A DNA stretch of 64,000 nt, from positions 496,001-560,000 of the forward strand of contig KL647301.1 in the NCBI GenBank assembly GCA_000727475.1. The letters run 5' to 3'. A program made the position numbers and the translations under genes. Source of the DNA: Sarcocystis neurona (Eukaryota; Apicomplexa; Conoidasida; Eucoccidiorida; Sarcocystidae). Positions 46,201 to 55,284 of this stretch are shown piece after piece; positions within the stretch are counted from its first letter, which is position 1, and each line of letters starts with the position of its first letter. The notes beneath the pieces were generated by a model that saw only the letters and a program-made list of their open reading frames with translations, was not told where the DNA came from and did no database searches.

Positions 46201-49200
46201 GCAGCGCTAAACACGAGCCGTGTGAGCGGCCGAGGTAAAGACGAAGAGCGACCTCAGCAGCAAGGCAGCAGCAACGAGTCGCCGAGCGGGGAGCGGCAAA
46301 GCACGGAGGACGCGCGCCTACGTGGAGCGGACGGCACAGAGCAGCTTACATTAACGCCATACATACCCAGATGCATTGGCTGCAGCGGCAGCAGCAGATC
46401 GGACAGAAAGAAGTGTGTGTGTGTGTGTGTGCGTGTGTGTGTGTGAAGTCGGCCCTGTGCATAAGGGTGTATCTATACGCACGTCCCGGAGCTAAAGCAA
46501 TCGACGCTCCGTGTATCATATACGTATTTGCATGCAGAAGCAGCGCCAGCAGCGCCAGCAGCACCAGCAACAGCAGCAGCAGCACACGCGTAGTTGAGTA
46601 GCTTGAACTGTGTTGTGGACACTGTTTACATGCACACGTAGTGAATTTCAGGATTCATACAAACAAGTATATACCTTGCATTGATACGTGTTTACACATA
46701 TATATATATATATGACCAAGAGCCGCAGAGGAGGAGACCGCATATTTGTAGTCTCTGTCATGTATGCACATAGTGGAACTGCAGGTGGAACAGCATCTGC
46801 TGCGTAATAAGACACTACAGCAGCAGATGCTTGAGAGCGTCATTTCTCTTCTCCCACGTACTGAATCTCGAGCGTTACGTGCCTCCTATTTCGTGTACCT
46901 CCGCCTTGCAGAAGCAACTTCAGCAGCAGGTGCCTCATAGCTACGTTATTAGTAGGCCAGCGTCTGATACAACTGCTGTCGCGCATCTTCTGCAGACCGT
47001 GTGTATCATATATATCCACCACCAGAAGCTAGCGTCCATACAGATATATTCGTATCCATATATACGTATTCACATGTATATACATATATATATATGCGTG
47101 AGTAACACGTAGAACAGTAAAGCAGCTCCAGCAACAGCTCACGTTCGTTTCTTTGTGTAGGTACGACTGCATGCAGCAAAGACATACCTAGCCACCATGT
47201 AGACAAGAACGCATGCCTCAAGAAGAGTTTCAGTAGGTGGCGCGGGACTCTTGCCCTTCGCACACATGTCCACACCGGCGTGCATCTCTCCCTTACACAA
47301 CTTGCAGATGTAGCCGTTGGTGAAATTTCTCTCTCTTTGTTCCCCACACGTGTGTATATGCGTTTGTGGGTATGTGCGTGAATGTGTGGTCAGTTACGTG
47401 CGTACATACAGCAACACGTGTGTGTCCTATACTCGTACCTGTATGTGTTTATACATGTGTATAGATGTGTGCGCGTGGAGTGTGGAGCTTGGGTAGTCGT
47501 CCACGGTTGTCGCAGGGGATGACGCTGCTGACAGTGCAACAGATTGACGAGAGCTGCTGCAGGCGCTTCAGATGCTTGGGAGGGCACCTCCAGCAGCAAC
47601 AGCAGCAGTAGACCAGGGCCTTCTAGGAAACTTCTGTGGCATGTCATAGGTTTCTGCCGGCCAGCATGCAGGCGGTACTGCATGCACGTCACATACTTGA
47701 AGCCAGCGGCTGCGAGGCCTGCTGCTGTTTCTGCTGTCGCTGCTGCCGTCCCGGCTGTGGCCACGGTCAACGGGGTCATCGCTGGCATGACAGCTCCTGC
47801 AGTTATGGGTAGGACGGCTGCTGTTGCTGCTGCTGCTGGTGCTGTTGCTGCTCTGACAGCTGCTCCTGCCCGTGTCGCACCGAAAGTGAAAGGGGAGCAG
47901 TAGATTTTTAGCTTTGAAGAACGCTAACGAGTCGAGTAGTATCTGCGTGTGAGTTTACGAGGAAGCGTGATTTTTGCCGGTGCTGCTGATTCCCACACTT
48001 GCAGCCAGGAGACCTCCATTAATTCCCGAGAACGGAGAAGATGCGGAAGAGGAAGAAGGAGAAGAAGACAACGGCGGCGACGTTCCTGCTGCCGCTCCTG
48101 CATCTGGTAGGAACGTCTTGGTCACACATGCCTCTGTACTGCTGCTGGTGTGTACTCACGTGGTTTCCGTATACCTGCACGTATAGACAGAGAGAGAGAG
48201 AGAATTTGTATATGGCTGTACATCTTGGTATGTGTCCGCAACTCCTTTTCTTCTGTGCAGCTGTACACGTGTCCGTGGAACATTATGTATATATGTATAT
48301 GTATGTTCCACGGACACGTGTACAGATATACATATATATATATACATGAATACTTCTACGACGCGAACACGTGTATAGGTGGCGCATAGATATGTTTGCC
48401 CATAATCGCTGAAAATGAGCACCTTGGTGGATACAAGGTGATGTACCTGTACACGTCTCCGTGGGACCACATACGTGTGTCTACATATATATATATATAT
48501 GTATATATATGTGTGTGTATATTCATATATATATATATGTATGTATTTGTGTATACACATACATACGGATGCATGTATAACTGTACGATGTGAACAAATA
48601 CATATATTTGTATATATATGTGGGGCATAGACGGGTTTGCTCATAGGGTCTGAAAATGAGCATCTGAGCGGATACAAGATGACGCCACTTATATGTGAAT
48701 GTGGCTCGCTGCGCTCATGCAGCGAAGGAGCAGCAGATCCTGCAGCAGCTGATCCTGAAGCACCATTGCCTTCAAGTCTTCGAGCAGGGTTGCACGCGTC
48801 TGTGAGGAGGCAGCTGCTCCAGCTGGTTAAAGCTACATGTCACGGACCTCTGAGCCGTACTGGTAGCAGCAGCAGCAGGAGGGAACTGAGAGTCACGTAG
48901 TACATTCTTCTTCCCCACACTTTTCTCATTTACACATGTATCAGTAGACTGTCCGCAGCCCAGTAAATACGTCTAGAAGGGGAGGCAGGTTTACAATCGA
49001 CTGACAAGGACGGGGTGTCTGTGTCGATGTCTGTGTGGTATACGAATTCCTTGTGCATATATCTCCATATGTGTACGGGCTGCTGCGTCGAAGTACCGGG
49101 GCATTCAGGCGGAATAGGCAGTGGTGAACCCGTCCTCTGTCTCCTGCTGATACTGTCGGGAACGTCACAAACGTCCAGCAAAAGAATCTAAACATGTTGT

Positions 49201-49771
49201 GTTCCCTGTCTAGATGAAGGCACCAGACACGGGGAGCGCTGCTTAGGCAGCTTAGATGCCGTCGTAGTTCCTAACTGGCATATACTGTGCGTGCCTATGT
49301 GTAGACGTGGTTGTGGCTGTATACGTGTACGTATTAATTGTGTATGGCTGTAGACACACACACACACACAGGTGTATGAGTGTCTCTACAAACAAACGTA
49401 TGTGTAACAGCATGTGCAAACATCTGTATGGCTCTAGATACACAGGTAGATGCTGTGCTCAATCAACGTGGAATCCTCCTCTTGTGTTGCACTTTCATCT
49501 ACGGCAAGCGGAAGACAAACGCCTCCCGTCGTTGACACTCGCTGTTCCCTCACGTTGCTGAAGATGTAGAGCTGCGCCTTTGTGTTTGTTCGAACAGGTC
49601 ACATGCCTGCGCCTCTGTATGTCTGAAAGAGGGAAGAGTGTACGAGCCGAGATGCGTGGCACGTAGGAAGTGGCGTGTACGTCCAACGACACGCGTATCT
49701 TTCATATATGTTGTTAAGCGGCAGGAATACTTGGCATATGTGTGGCTGTAGCCTCGTCAGGGCATGCAAAA

Positions 49772-49812
<41 letters not shown>

Positions 49813-51367
49813 TCCCGTGTGATGTCTCCGTCGTCGGGAGATTACGTAACGCAAGATGTCTCGCGTGTGTACCGGCAGGTGCTTCTGCTTTTTTCGCATT
49901 TACAGCGTTGACACGGAGGGGCTGGCTGTAAACGCGCATGCACTTATTTGTATGTATGTTCGTCGTCAGCGACCCGTCCCTGTCTATAGGATCAGATCAA
50001 CAGACACATCCTAGCCCACGCTTGTACGCGTTGGACTTGTTCTTCTGCTCCCCAGTGTGTGCAGCTCCACGTATGTTTACGCCTGGATGACGCCGACCTA
50101 AATGCTTAAGCGTGTGCGTACGAGCGTCGGGACAATACACGTGTTGGGAAGCGCGTTCTGGGAGTTGACGTCACGTTTGTAGACACATAGACACCTCCCA
50201 TCCAGCATCCTGGGGGTTGACTTTGTACGGGTCTGGTCACGTTTGTAGACACATAGACACCTCCCGTCCAGACTTGCCTGACTCACTGCACCTACGCTTG
50301 TCTGAAGGAACCTAGAGTCCAGGAGAGCGCTGCGTCGCGGGCGCGTATTCACTTTTGCATTGCAGGATAACCATACACTTGGATACACATGTACACGTAT
50401 GTGTTATACATACCTGTAAGGCGTGTCACGGAAAGCTGCGTGAAGGTCTGGCGGCCGCGACCACCCCTCGCGAATAAGCCTTGTTGCTTCTTCTTGACGT
50501 TGTTGCGTAGCTGTGTCTATTTCAGGAGTAGTAGCATGCACACGCTGCTGCACACAGGTAGCGGTCGCTGCAGTGTTGTCGCGACTTTAGCAGCACTAGG
50601 CTGCTTTGATTGCTAGACGTTTCACGTTGACCAGGCGTGTAGACAGGAGCGCGCTCTCCTGCTACGCTAGGGCCAGCACACGTACACGCGTGTCGCAACT
50701 GGCGGGTTCTGTGTAGCCGTCGCTTCCGTATATATGTATGGAGCAGAGATAGCGGCAGCAGCCACAGTGGAGGAAACAGGGGCACCAGATAACTCTACAC
50801 ACGTCTCTGTAATTCACATCTCCTTTCCGGTTTGCAGGACTGAAGCGTGTACCCTCGTGTGTGGGTTTTTAAGGGTCAGTCATTCTTCGACACGTAAGCA
50901 GCGGACTTGGCACTTACAGAGGGTCAGTGAATGTAAAGAGATGTGTATACATGTGTGTGCGTAAATGTAGGTGTCGCACAACCACGCCGTCTGTGTGGAC
51001 GAATCAACTGACCCCTACGGGACTTTGCGTGCAGTCACCTGGGACTGTAATAACACTCCTGCGGGATGTGTTTTACTCGCGTATTCCTGCTGCGGAGTGT
51101 CACCAGTGCCCCGCCCTGTCCATTGTTTTTGTCCTTGTTGCATCTCTGTTGCTGTTCGACTGCTGCTTTTGATGCGTCTTCCGCTTTTGCTGGTGCTGCT
51201 CTTTTTATTGCTATTGCTTTGCAGCTGCAGGGCGTCCAATCCGGGGGCGAGGGAGAGGCCGAGGGGCCATCGCTGCGAGGGAGCCGGTCAAAGGAGGGAC
51301 AATCGAAGCGCGGAGGAAAGAAGAAAACAAACGCTATCGTGCGAATCATTCTCGGAAGACCGGGTAA
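24951..51367 (+). CDS. ASCC2: ASCC2/Cue3-like CUE-domain protein, at least 18 exons
   Basis: ASCC2 binds Lys63-linked ubiquitin through its CUE domain and works with the ASCC3 helicase in ribosome quality control and, in animals, alkylation repair. Exons: 24951-25100, 26787-27239, 28537-28697 (end doubtful), 28972-29794, 31119-31367, 32617-32717, 34846-34909, 35777-35941, a gap, 37957-38080, 39982-40139, 42228-42433, 42500-42636, 44402-44631, 45456-45620, 46127-46234, 46774-46929, 48005-48106, 51225-51367. Phases agree except at two joins (28697/28972 and 35941/37957). Identifiers: LLNFACVFEGVGSPALVRD aligns with the human core (LDLCVLFGKGNSPLLQK), the CUE motif LPDLGEGF is intact, and the tail NKRYRANHSRKTG matches the ASCC2 C-terminus. 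It is larger than animal ASCC2 because of Ala/Gln/Ser insertions. The first exon with an ATG is not identified. Confidence 0.8.
26110..26640 (+). repeat. Ala-rich repeat block, possibly coding
   Basis: About three degenerate copies of a 90-105 bp unit encode Ala-rich sequence with the recurring word KGCTAAA in the same frame as the following ASCC2 exon. The frame stays open into that exon. CAG is on the plus strand, as in real exons. I could not find an acceptor in the right phase, so I leave it out of the model. Confidence 0.4.
26787..27239 (+). CDS. ASCC2: ASCC2 exon: start of helical core
   Basis: Acceptor cttgctgcag, donor tttttaca/gtgagc, phase 1 on both sides. The segment LDLPPAPSFLLPFAAFHYED followed by DVFDE sits where human ASCC2 has its L-x-L-P-x-x-x-F-W region. 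A 110-residue Ala-rich insertion follows. Confidence 0.6.
27260..28450 (+). repeat. CTG/CTA repeat intron of ASCC2
   Basis: About 1.2 kb of degenerate CTG, CTA and CTGTAA-type triplets on the sense strand. The minus strand shows a 475-codon Ala-rich frame here that I regard as non-coding. Confidence 0.75.
28537..28697 (+). CDS. ASCC2: ASCC2 exon, end doubtful
   Basis: After aactgcag the phase-1 frame reads ADAPHLLRGVQALSSQLDDA. Donors ctg/gtgggg, ttaa/gtacag or ccag/gtgctg all leave phase 1, whereas the next exon needs phase 2. Either an exon is missing or this one ends elsewhere. Confidence 0.4.
28972..29794 (+). CDS. ASCC2: ASCC2 exon: conserved helical core
   Basis: Acceptor tgctgcacag, donor acgaca/gtgagt, 274 codons. 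A Gln/Glu/Arg-rich charged stretch leads into LLNFACVFEGVGSPALVRDV, the best-conserved ASCC2 core segment, then a Gln/Ser-rich insert, then LSKVIDAAAALRALCLFFPQ, matching the later core helix around the human WAFLDIFP. Confidence 0.82.
30361..30813. repeat. Foldback element: inverted repeat inside GTA/TAC tracts
   Basis: A (GTA)n tract (30361-30546) followed by a unique segment (30547-30590) is mirrored by the inverted unique segment (30691-30732) and a (TAC)n tract (to about 30783). The unique arms match over about 40 bases with two mismatches and are separated by TATATA and GATA repeats. A third, degenerate direct copy of the arm end follows at 30787-30813. It lies in an ASCC2 intron. Confidence 0.8.
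31119..31367 (+). CDS. ASCC2: ASCC2 exon
   Basis: Eighty-three codons in phase 0 on both sides, from gacgtag to cagttg/gtaaac. It encodes VDPALRQALSSVQSVPPGFA, an acidic GKEEEEDEE patch and LRLPSMLETLQHFYLQL. Position and helix content fit the ASCC2 core. Confidence 0.72.
32617..32717 (+). CDS. ASCC2: ASCC2 exon
   Basis: It reads LLHAERTEALLERLLRWALQ then LHEVGLLSGTAN, ending at ccaacac/gtaata in phase 2. This resembles the human core helix around FIEEFLQIFSSLLQE. The start may be 32617 or 32620; both keep phase 0. The donor opens a GTAATAGTAGTA tract. Confidence 0.62.
33272..33331. repeat. Two perfect tandem copies of a 30-bp unit
   Basis: The unit contains GTGGGTGGGTTCATGCC and sits in a GT-rich stretch (33170-33480) of an ASCC2 intron. 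Confidence 0.85.
34846..34909 (+). CDS. ASCC2: ASCC2 small exon
   Basis: Sixty-four bases between gcttgcag and ccacga/gtaaat. The phase inherited from the previous exon gives RHAEGKRLAAAVQLEQKHLP plus R, helical and charged; other frames are less protein-like. It follows a long CTG intron tract. Confidence 0.55.
35777..35941 (+). CDS. ASCC2: ASCC2 exon
   Basis: Fifty-five codons in phase 0 from gcccttgcag to attcag/gtgcag. It ends with AAAFSPESLQHVEEILCPAA then WRHIQ, similar in place to the human LFPVAEDISLLQQ segment. An internal gggg/gtgagt donor offers a shorter alternative. The minus strand is also open here, so strand rests on phase and order. Confidence 0.5.
36088..36410 (+). repeat. 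Four dispersed copies of a roughly 40-bp repeat
   Basis: Copies at about 36088-36130, 36218-36253, 36286-36325 and 36361-36405 share the core TCTGCATGCGCTAGC-ACTTCTGT, each followed by a TATATA or CTCTCT tract. A second set with core GTACCACCGCCACATAT lies near 36865-36900, 36986-37026 and 37187-37216. Confidence 0.8.
37957..38080 (+). CDS. ASCC2: ASCC2 exon: first part of CUE domain
   Basis: Acceptor tgtcccctgcag. An Ala-rich run leads to QLQPEDVEKVQ, ending at gttca/gtacgc in phase 2. Joined to the next exon it gives EDVEKVQ-SLWHVLPDLGEGF, the expected first CUE helix. The in-phase join with a matching motif on both sides fixes this donor. Confidence 0.78.
38616..39003 (+). repeat. Two pairs of direct repeats
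   Basis: A roughly 65-75 bp repeat starting GCGCCTAGTRTGTACGT occurs at 38616-38679 and 38687-38760. A second, about 48 bp, starting GACGATGCCTGCAGTGATAG, occurs at 38880-38928 and 38957-39003. All lie in the intron that splits the CUE domain. Confidence 0.85.
39982..40139 (+). CDS. ASCC2: ASCC2 exon: main part of CUE domain
   Basis: Acceptor cctgcatacag, donor ccgaag/gtacgc. It encodes LWHVLPDLGEGFCYLLLIAC, NGSVADAVNLLLDDNIPPSL and a closing helix. LPDLGEGF followed by a second helix ending L-L-x-D-N-x-P-P-x-L is characteristic of the ASCC2/Cue3 type of CUE domain, which binds ubiquitin. Confidence 0.9.
42228..42433 (+). CDS. ASCC2: ASCC2 exon after the CUE domain
   Basis: Acceptor gtgtgcag, donor tcccag/gtgtaa; phase 1 in, 0 out, both agreeing with neighbours. 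It encodes LPFPRQILPLDLFIADAAVK and a Leu-rich helix. I recognise no domain, and the assignment to this gene rests on strand, order and phase. Confidence 0.5.
42500..42636 (+). CDS. ASCC2: ASCC2 exon
   Basis: Acceptor gctgctgcag in phase 0, donor atcagt/gtaagc in phase 2. It encodes QAEEQRATAGEDAAAAAAAQ and PVAMLPPDERCTRHILES. CAG is on the sense strand, and the intron before it ends in a CTG tract. Confidence 0.52.
44402..44631 (+). CDS. ASCC2: ASCC2 exon: charged linker
   Basis: Acceptor gttgcccgcag after a long CTG tract, donor ctgctgc/gtaagc. It encodes DAQAKAAEERRREALIAPTR, an acidic Gln/Glu/Gly stretch and LYGDDDICLYPEEEEPPHPF. Acidic, Tyr-containing linkers are usual between the CUE domain and the tail in ASCC2. 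Confidence 0.62.
45090..45350 (+). repeat. GATA-type microsatellite
   Basis: About 260 bases of AGATAGAT and TATAGATATAGATAGG units in an ASCC2 intron, preceded by TATATA and GAGA runs. Confidence 0.9.
45456..45620 (+). CDS. ASCC2: ASCC2 exon, frame by phase
   Basis: Acceptor tatatgcag, donor gccaag/gtatct, 165 bases. The inherited phase reads RDAFDSTNSAERDQRPIPLV. A second frame is equally open (ETPLTVQTLQRETSVPSRWS), so the translation is uncertain although both borders look good. Confidence 0.5.
46127..46234 (+). CDS. ASCC2: ASCC2 exon
   Basis: Acceptor tgctgtacag, donor ccgag/gtaaag, phase 1 on both sides. It encodes LQQLHHGSGSASEAFEKKLP and a short linker. The frame stays open beyond the donor to about 46340 (KDEERPQQQGSSNESPSGER), so the exon may be longer. 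Confidence 0.48.
46774..46929 (+). CDS. ASCC2: ASCC2 exon: helical segment
   Basis: Acceptor tgcacatag (or 46785 after actgcag), donor gcagcag/gtgcct. It encodes VEQHLLRNKTLQQQMLESVI and TESRALRASYFVYLRLAEAT. It is clearly protein-like but has no family I can name. Confidence 0.58.
48005..48106 (+). CDS. ASCC2: ASCC2 exon: acidic region
   Basis: Acceptor cacacttgcag, donor gcatctg/gtagga, phase 1 on both sides. RRPPLIPENGEDAEEEEGEE then DNGGDVPAAAPAS parallels the human order RRPF-x-IP followed by a Glu/Asp tract before the basic tail. Confidence 0.72.
48261..48325. repeat. Perfect 23-bp inverted repeat with 19-bp loop
   Basis: Arms 48261-48283 and 48303-48325 are exactly complementary; the loop is TATGTATATATGTATATGT. 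A diverged copy of the left arm recurs at about 48449-48480. It lies in the last ASCC2 intron and could form a hairpin in RNA or a cruciform in DNA. Confidence 0.9.
48390..48685 (+). repeat. Direct repeat of about 45 bp
   Basis: Two diverged copies (about 48397-48442 and 48637-48683) share the order CATAG, TTTGC, TGAAAATGAGCA and GGATACAAG. Between them are TATATA tracts. Confidence 0.75.
49771..49810. repeat. (GT)n microsatellite
   Basis: About 36 bases of alternating GT on the plus strand. Shorter ones lie at 41470-41492, 46415-46444 and 56977-57006 (GT) and at 61177-61214 and 62143-62176 (CA). Confidence 0.95.
50170..50271 (+). repeat. 36-bp direct repeat, two copies
   Basis: Copies at 50170-50205 and 50236-50271 differ at one base; both contain GTAGACACATAGACACCTCC. 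They lie in the last ASCC2 intron. Confidence 0.9.
51225..51367 (+). CDS. ASCC2: ASCC2 last exon: basic tail and stop
   Basis: Acceptor attgctttgcag in phase 1; stop TAA at 51365-51367. It encodes an RGG-like stretch (PIRGRGRGRGAIAAREP) and EARRKEENKRYRANHSRKTG. The pattern R-K-x-x-N-K-x-x-R-A-N-H-x-R-K is the conserved end of ASCC2. An alternative start six bases on keeps the same frame. Confidence 0.82.
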
Positions 51368-54300
51368 AAAATTCATGTCGCCTGCTGTTTTTAAGACGCG
51401 ATTTTCTCGTGTGTACGTGCACCATGTGAAGTCACTGCGGATACAGTGAGACACACGCTTCAAAGGCGTGCAAAGCCGGTAGTTAAAGGAAAAAACCGTT
51501 GAATGCGCTCCCGAGAGTAGTGTGCAGAGGCGACCGTGTGGAACAGTCTGACAAAAACGGTTGGTGTGGAGAGGAACAATGAACAGGGTGCAACAGTGTG
51601 GGTACAAATCTTTGAGTATAGATGTAGACATGCATATGCGCAAATTAGTGTGTGCATGTTGTACCTAGAGTACAATTGTCTCCTTGATGATATATACATA
51701 TACATGTGTATCAGAAGCGGTTGATGGCTCTGTTGGCAGTGGCAACGTATAAGGTAAAAGACATGACAGCCAGAGTCAGTCAAATGGAAAATTAACAGCG
51801 GGTACGTGTATTCGTGTATGTGTGTACATTTTCGAAAAAAGACGTTTACGTATACGTACGTACACATACTTCCACGTACGTATACGTGTGAGGTAGGTAC
51901 ACGTATGTGCGTGTATTAGGACTTCTTTAGACACAGTAAAGTATAAGTTTGATAAGTTTCTCTGGTGCTTTTTGTGGAGAGGGCGACCTTCACAGGGTCC
52001 TTTGGGTGGATGTGAATTTCGCTGTGCGTGCAGACACCTTGCGAAACTGCGGAAAGCCGGCATGCTCCCGTACTAAGATCTTCGTCGATTTATCACAAAG
52101 TTGCATTCCTTCTGCCCTTTCCTGTCAAATTTCGCTCTTGTCTTTCCTGTTCTGTTTCTATGGCGGCTCGCTGGAGCGTGTACGCTTGCCGAACGAAAAG
52201 CAACGCGTCGTGAGACACCCAAGTACAGCAGCCGGTGGATGCACGGTGACTGACGCCGGGATTTCTGTGTGCTCACTGGCTGTGTTGCGGCGTACACGTG
52301 TGTACGTCTGTACGCGTGTGTCTACGTTTCTATATATATGTGGGCGTTGTAGTGATTCATGGAGTATACACAGGTTTACATATGTGGGGGCGCTGATGTA
52401 TGACTGACCACGTACATGTGAACATGTGTATACACACGTGTGCTGATAGTGTAGGGGATGTGCCTGTATGCATATCAAATGTACGTGTATATAGGTATAT
52501 GCGGTTATATTCTGGATGCCCGCAAATGTGGAACCAAAGCGCTCGTACAGGTGATAACGTCTTCACGATGAAAAACCTGCTTTTAGTGTTCAGCGGGCAT
52601 TTAAACAAATGCCTGAAGAAAGCGTCCACACCCTGGGCTGTACTGAGAACTAAGAAATACATGTACGTGTGTATACTTTGACTTTTTCTGGGAAACGGGT
52701 ACATTATAAAATGATCGTTTGCGTCGCCAAGGTCTGAGTGTGAGTTGGGTTGCCGGTGTGTAGGCGGTGTATAGTTACGCTCGAGCAGTGTAATCTGCTG
52801 TACGCACTTGTTCTATAGACCCAGCTGCGTGTTCGTTGCGACCTGCTCTTTCCCGGTCTCACCTGCACAGAGGTAGTGCGTAAGTGCAAATAAGTGCCGT
52901 ATACATAGACGCACTCTGTGCGAGGCAATAAGTGCAGGAGAAGTCAGAAAAGTATGTGTGCGAGTGGCATCTGTTTAAAATTCTACAGCCTTTGCCTGTA
53001 CCTGTATGTACGGACCTCTATAAGCATATATATTCATGTGCAACAGCACAGTGCAGACTTATTATCTACATGATGTAGGCGCACACAATACATGCGATTT
53101 CTTCTAATTGTGTGCAAGAGTGTGGCTGTGTGGACGCAAGGTGAATAATTCGGTTTTTCTCAGATTTCGCTGGTGTGTGAATGTAAACATATCTGTACGT
53201 AGGATGCAGCTTGCGTTGATGCGCACTAGCCAGCAGACACGTGTTTAAAATATTTCCTCTCTTGACTACGTGTACGTCTGGAAACGACTCGAGATACAGA
53301 GGTCGCCGCTGTAAACCCTCTGCTAAGTCACATACATTCGACAGTCAACAGAAGGGTACGCGTTCAAGTTTTCCGAAGATATACGGGTGTGCAGTGGAGG
53401 TGCACAAAGTGCAGAACATTCCTAGCCCGCCCTTTGAAAGCGATACTCATTGTCAATAGCAGCGGCAGGAAGAGCGGCCGCACATAGTGAAGGCCTCTCT
53501 CGCTGAGAAGGTTCTACCGATCAGCCAAGCGTGCACGAGTGAGGGCGGACATGTCTGCAGCTCCCTCGTACTTTTTGGTAAATGTAGTTCTGTCTACCTG
53601 CACACTGCCTTTATATTGGCATCTGGTACGTTTCCACCAGTTGGGTGTGAACATAAATATATACATATATGTATGTATGACTACAGTTGCGCATTTGTTG
53701 CTCATGTATTGAGGGCAGCACACACAGTAGTGTTCGTGCGTGTGCATAATTTTCATACACCTTCACAAAAAGATGCGAAAGATCTACAGTAGTTGAGCAA
53801 TGTATACCCGAAATGACGTGTGGGCACTTCACTACGCATGCAAAGGCAGTCATGTAGATGCGTAGGCGTATGTATATATATATATATATATCTATCTCAG
53901 GGGTGAGATAAATCTTTCCGGTGCTAGCGGCGACTTCGCCAGACTGTATTTTTCGAGCGTTTCTATGCGCTTGTACTATACAAACATATAGACGTGTGCA
54001 GGTGTATGTACGTGTTGTGTTCGTCTGTATGTGGTAGAGATACTTTTACAATACGTGAAGTACTGAATGCTCTGGAATAGATGACCGACGCTTCATATGA
54101 CACTACGTGGTACACGTGATTTCCTCTCCTTGTCTTTCCTCATCAGATTTGTATGTTGGTGCTTATATATGTTGGAGGTACAGGCGTCTCCACGGGTAGA
54201 TGAGTCCTGCGGGTAGAGTGCTTGCTATATCCAGATCAGAGTTACAGAAGCGTGCGCAAGTGTACACCACTTCTGCAAAGGGCAGATCACCTTTGGCAGT

Positions 54301-55224
54301 TCTCCACGTAGACGTATCAGAGTGAGGCACAGTTTTCAGGATTGCGTTGACTTCCTTTTACTTTTGGGTAGAGAAGCGTGTGGATAGTGAGATACGAAAA
54401 ACGAATGCTGACATCTTTTTGAGTCTCTTCAGTAAAAAAGGAAGACGGTACACTCACAAAGACGGTGGTGGCAATCAAGGTGAGAGGGGGCCTACGTGCA
54501 CGGGCGAGGCTACCCCGACCTACGGCGCCCAAATTGTCATGTGTAATTATGCGGCGTTCTTGAAGGCAGGCAGCAAAATCAGTAGGTCGAGTCCTTTCAC
54601 CTTCTGTAACTTCGTATGCGGCGCACACGTGTGTGCGAATTACGTGACAACGTGATTTACACCAAGAATTTCACTTGCAGTATATTGCTCACAGACATGT
54701 GAATTTGTGTGTACATGTTTACATACAGGGTCGGTCCGTGCGTGTCTGTCTATATGGTATCTATGTTTTGTATGTATGCGTGTACTTGTGCATACGTGTA
54801 AGCATATAGATAAATATTCGTAACGGTCATTGATAAGTGTGAATAGATTTACGCGCGTATCTGTTAATGGCCCCCCCCCGCCCGCCGCATGTGTATATAT
54901 ATATTTAACAAGTGACAGGGTGACTCCTAAATATCTATGAGCACAATTTTTGCGGGGCCTCTCCGTAGTTGTGATCACCCTCTCCTCTTTTTGCGGACAA
55001 CGGTATCTGTAGTATCTGGAGCAGAGGAGTGACCTGTGTGCTCCACCGGCCTTACGCATCCTTCACATCTTCAGTGTCTCCCTCACAATGACACGTATAC
55101 ATAGAGAGGCACACGTATACGTATATATATTTTATAAACTTGTATACATGCATGTATGTATCTGCACGTTTACACGCACTGGCATGTATTGTGAATACTG
55201 GCAACAAAGCAGAACTTTGAAATA
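51368..55224. other. Convergent intergenic region
   Basis: The region lies between the stops of ASCC2 and the SDR. It has few repeats and no supported gene. A GTGTACGTGCAC palindrome-like site lies at 51411-51422, just past the ASCC2 stop. A minus-strand frame at about 54190-54350 (EVNAILKTVPHSDTSTWRT) is mildly protein-like but isolated. Confidence 0.5.
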
Positions 55225-55284
55225 CTAACTCTTCCCGGAAACTGCAGGGGGAATGGTGGAGCGGCCTCCGTCGACGCCGATTAT
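55225..55284 (-). CDS. SDR last exon
   Basis: Acceptor gtttatcag, stop TAG at 55225-55227. IIGVDGGRSTIPPAVSGKS completes the fold with the family V-D-G-G. The exon is 60 bases long, 2.8 kb from its neighbour, and is fixed by phase and motif. Confidence 0.88.
   Translation of the reverse strand: MIGVDGGRSTIPPAVSGKS

Noticed and set aside
48729..48805. Helical frame KEQQILQQLILKHHCLQVFE after tcatgcag
   Set aside because: Phase 1 entry would fit ASCC2, but the only exit is a weak gtctgt donor and the ASCC2 pattern runs well from the acidic exon straight to the basic tail.
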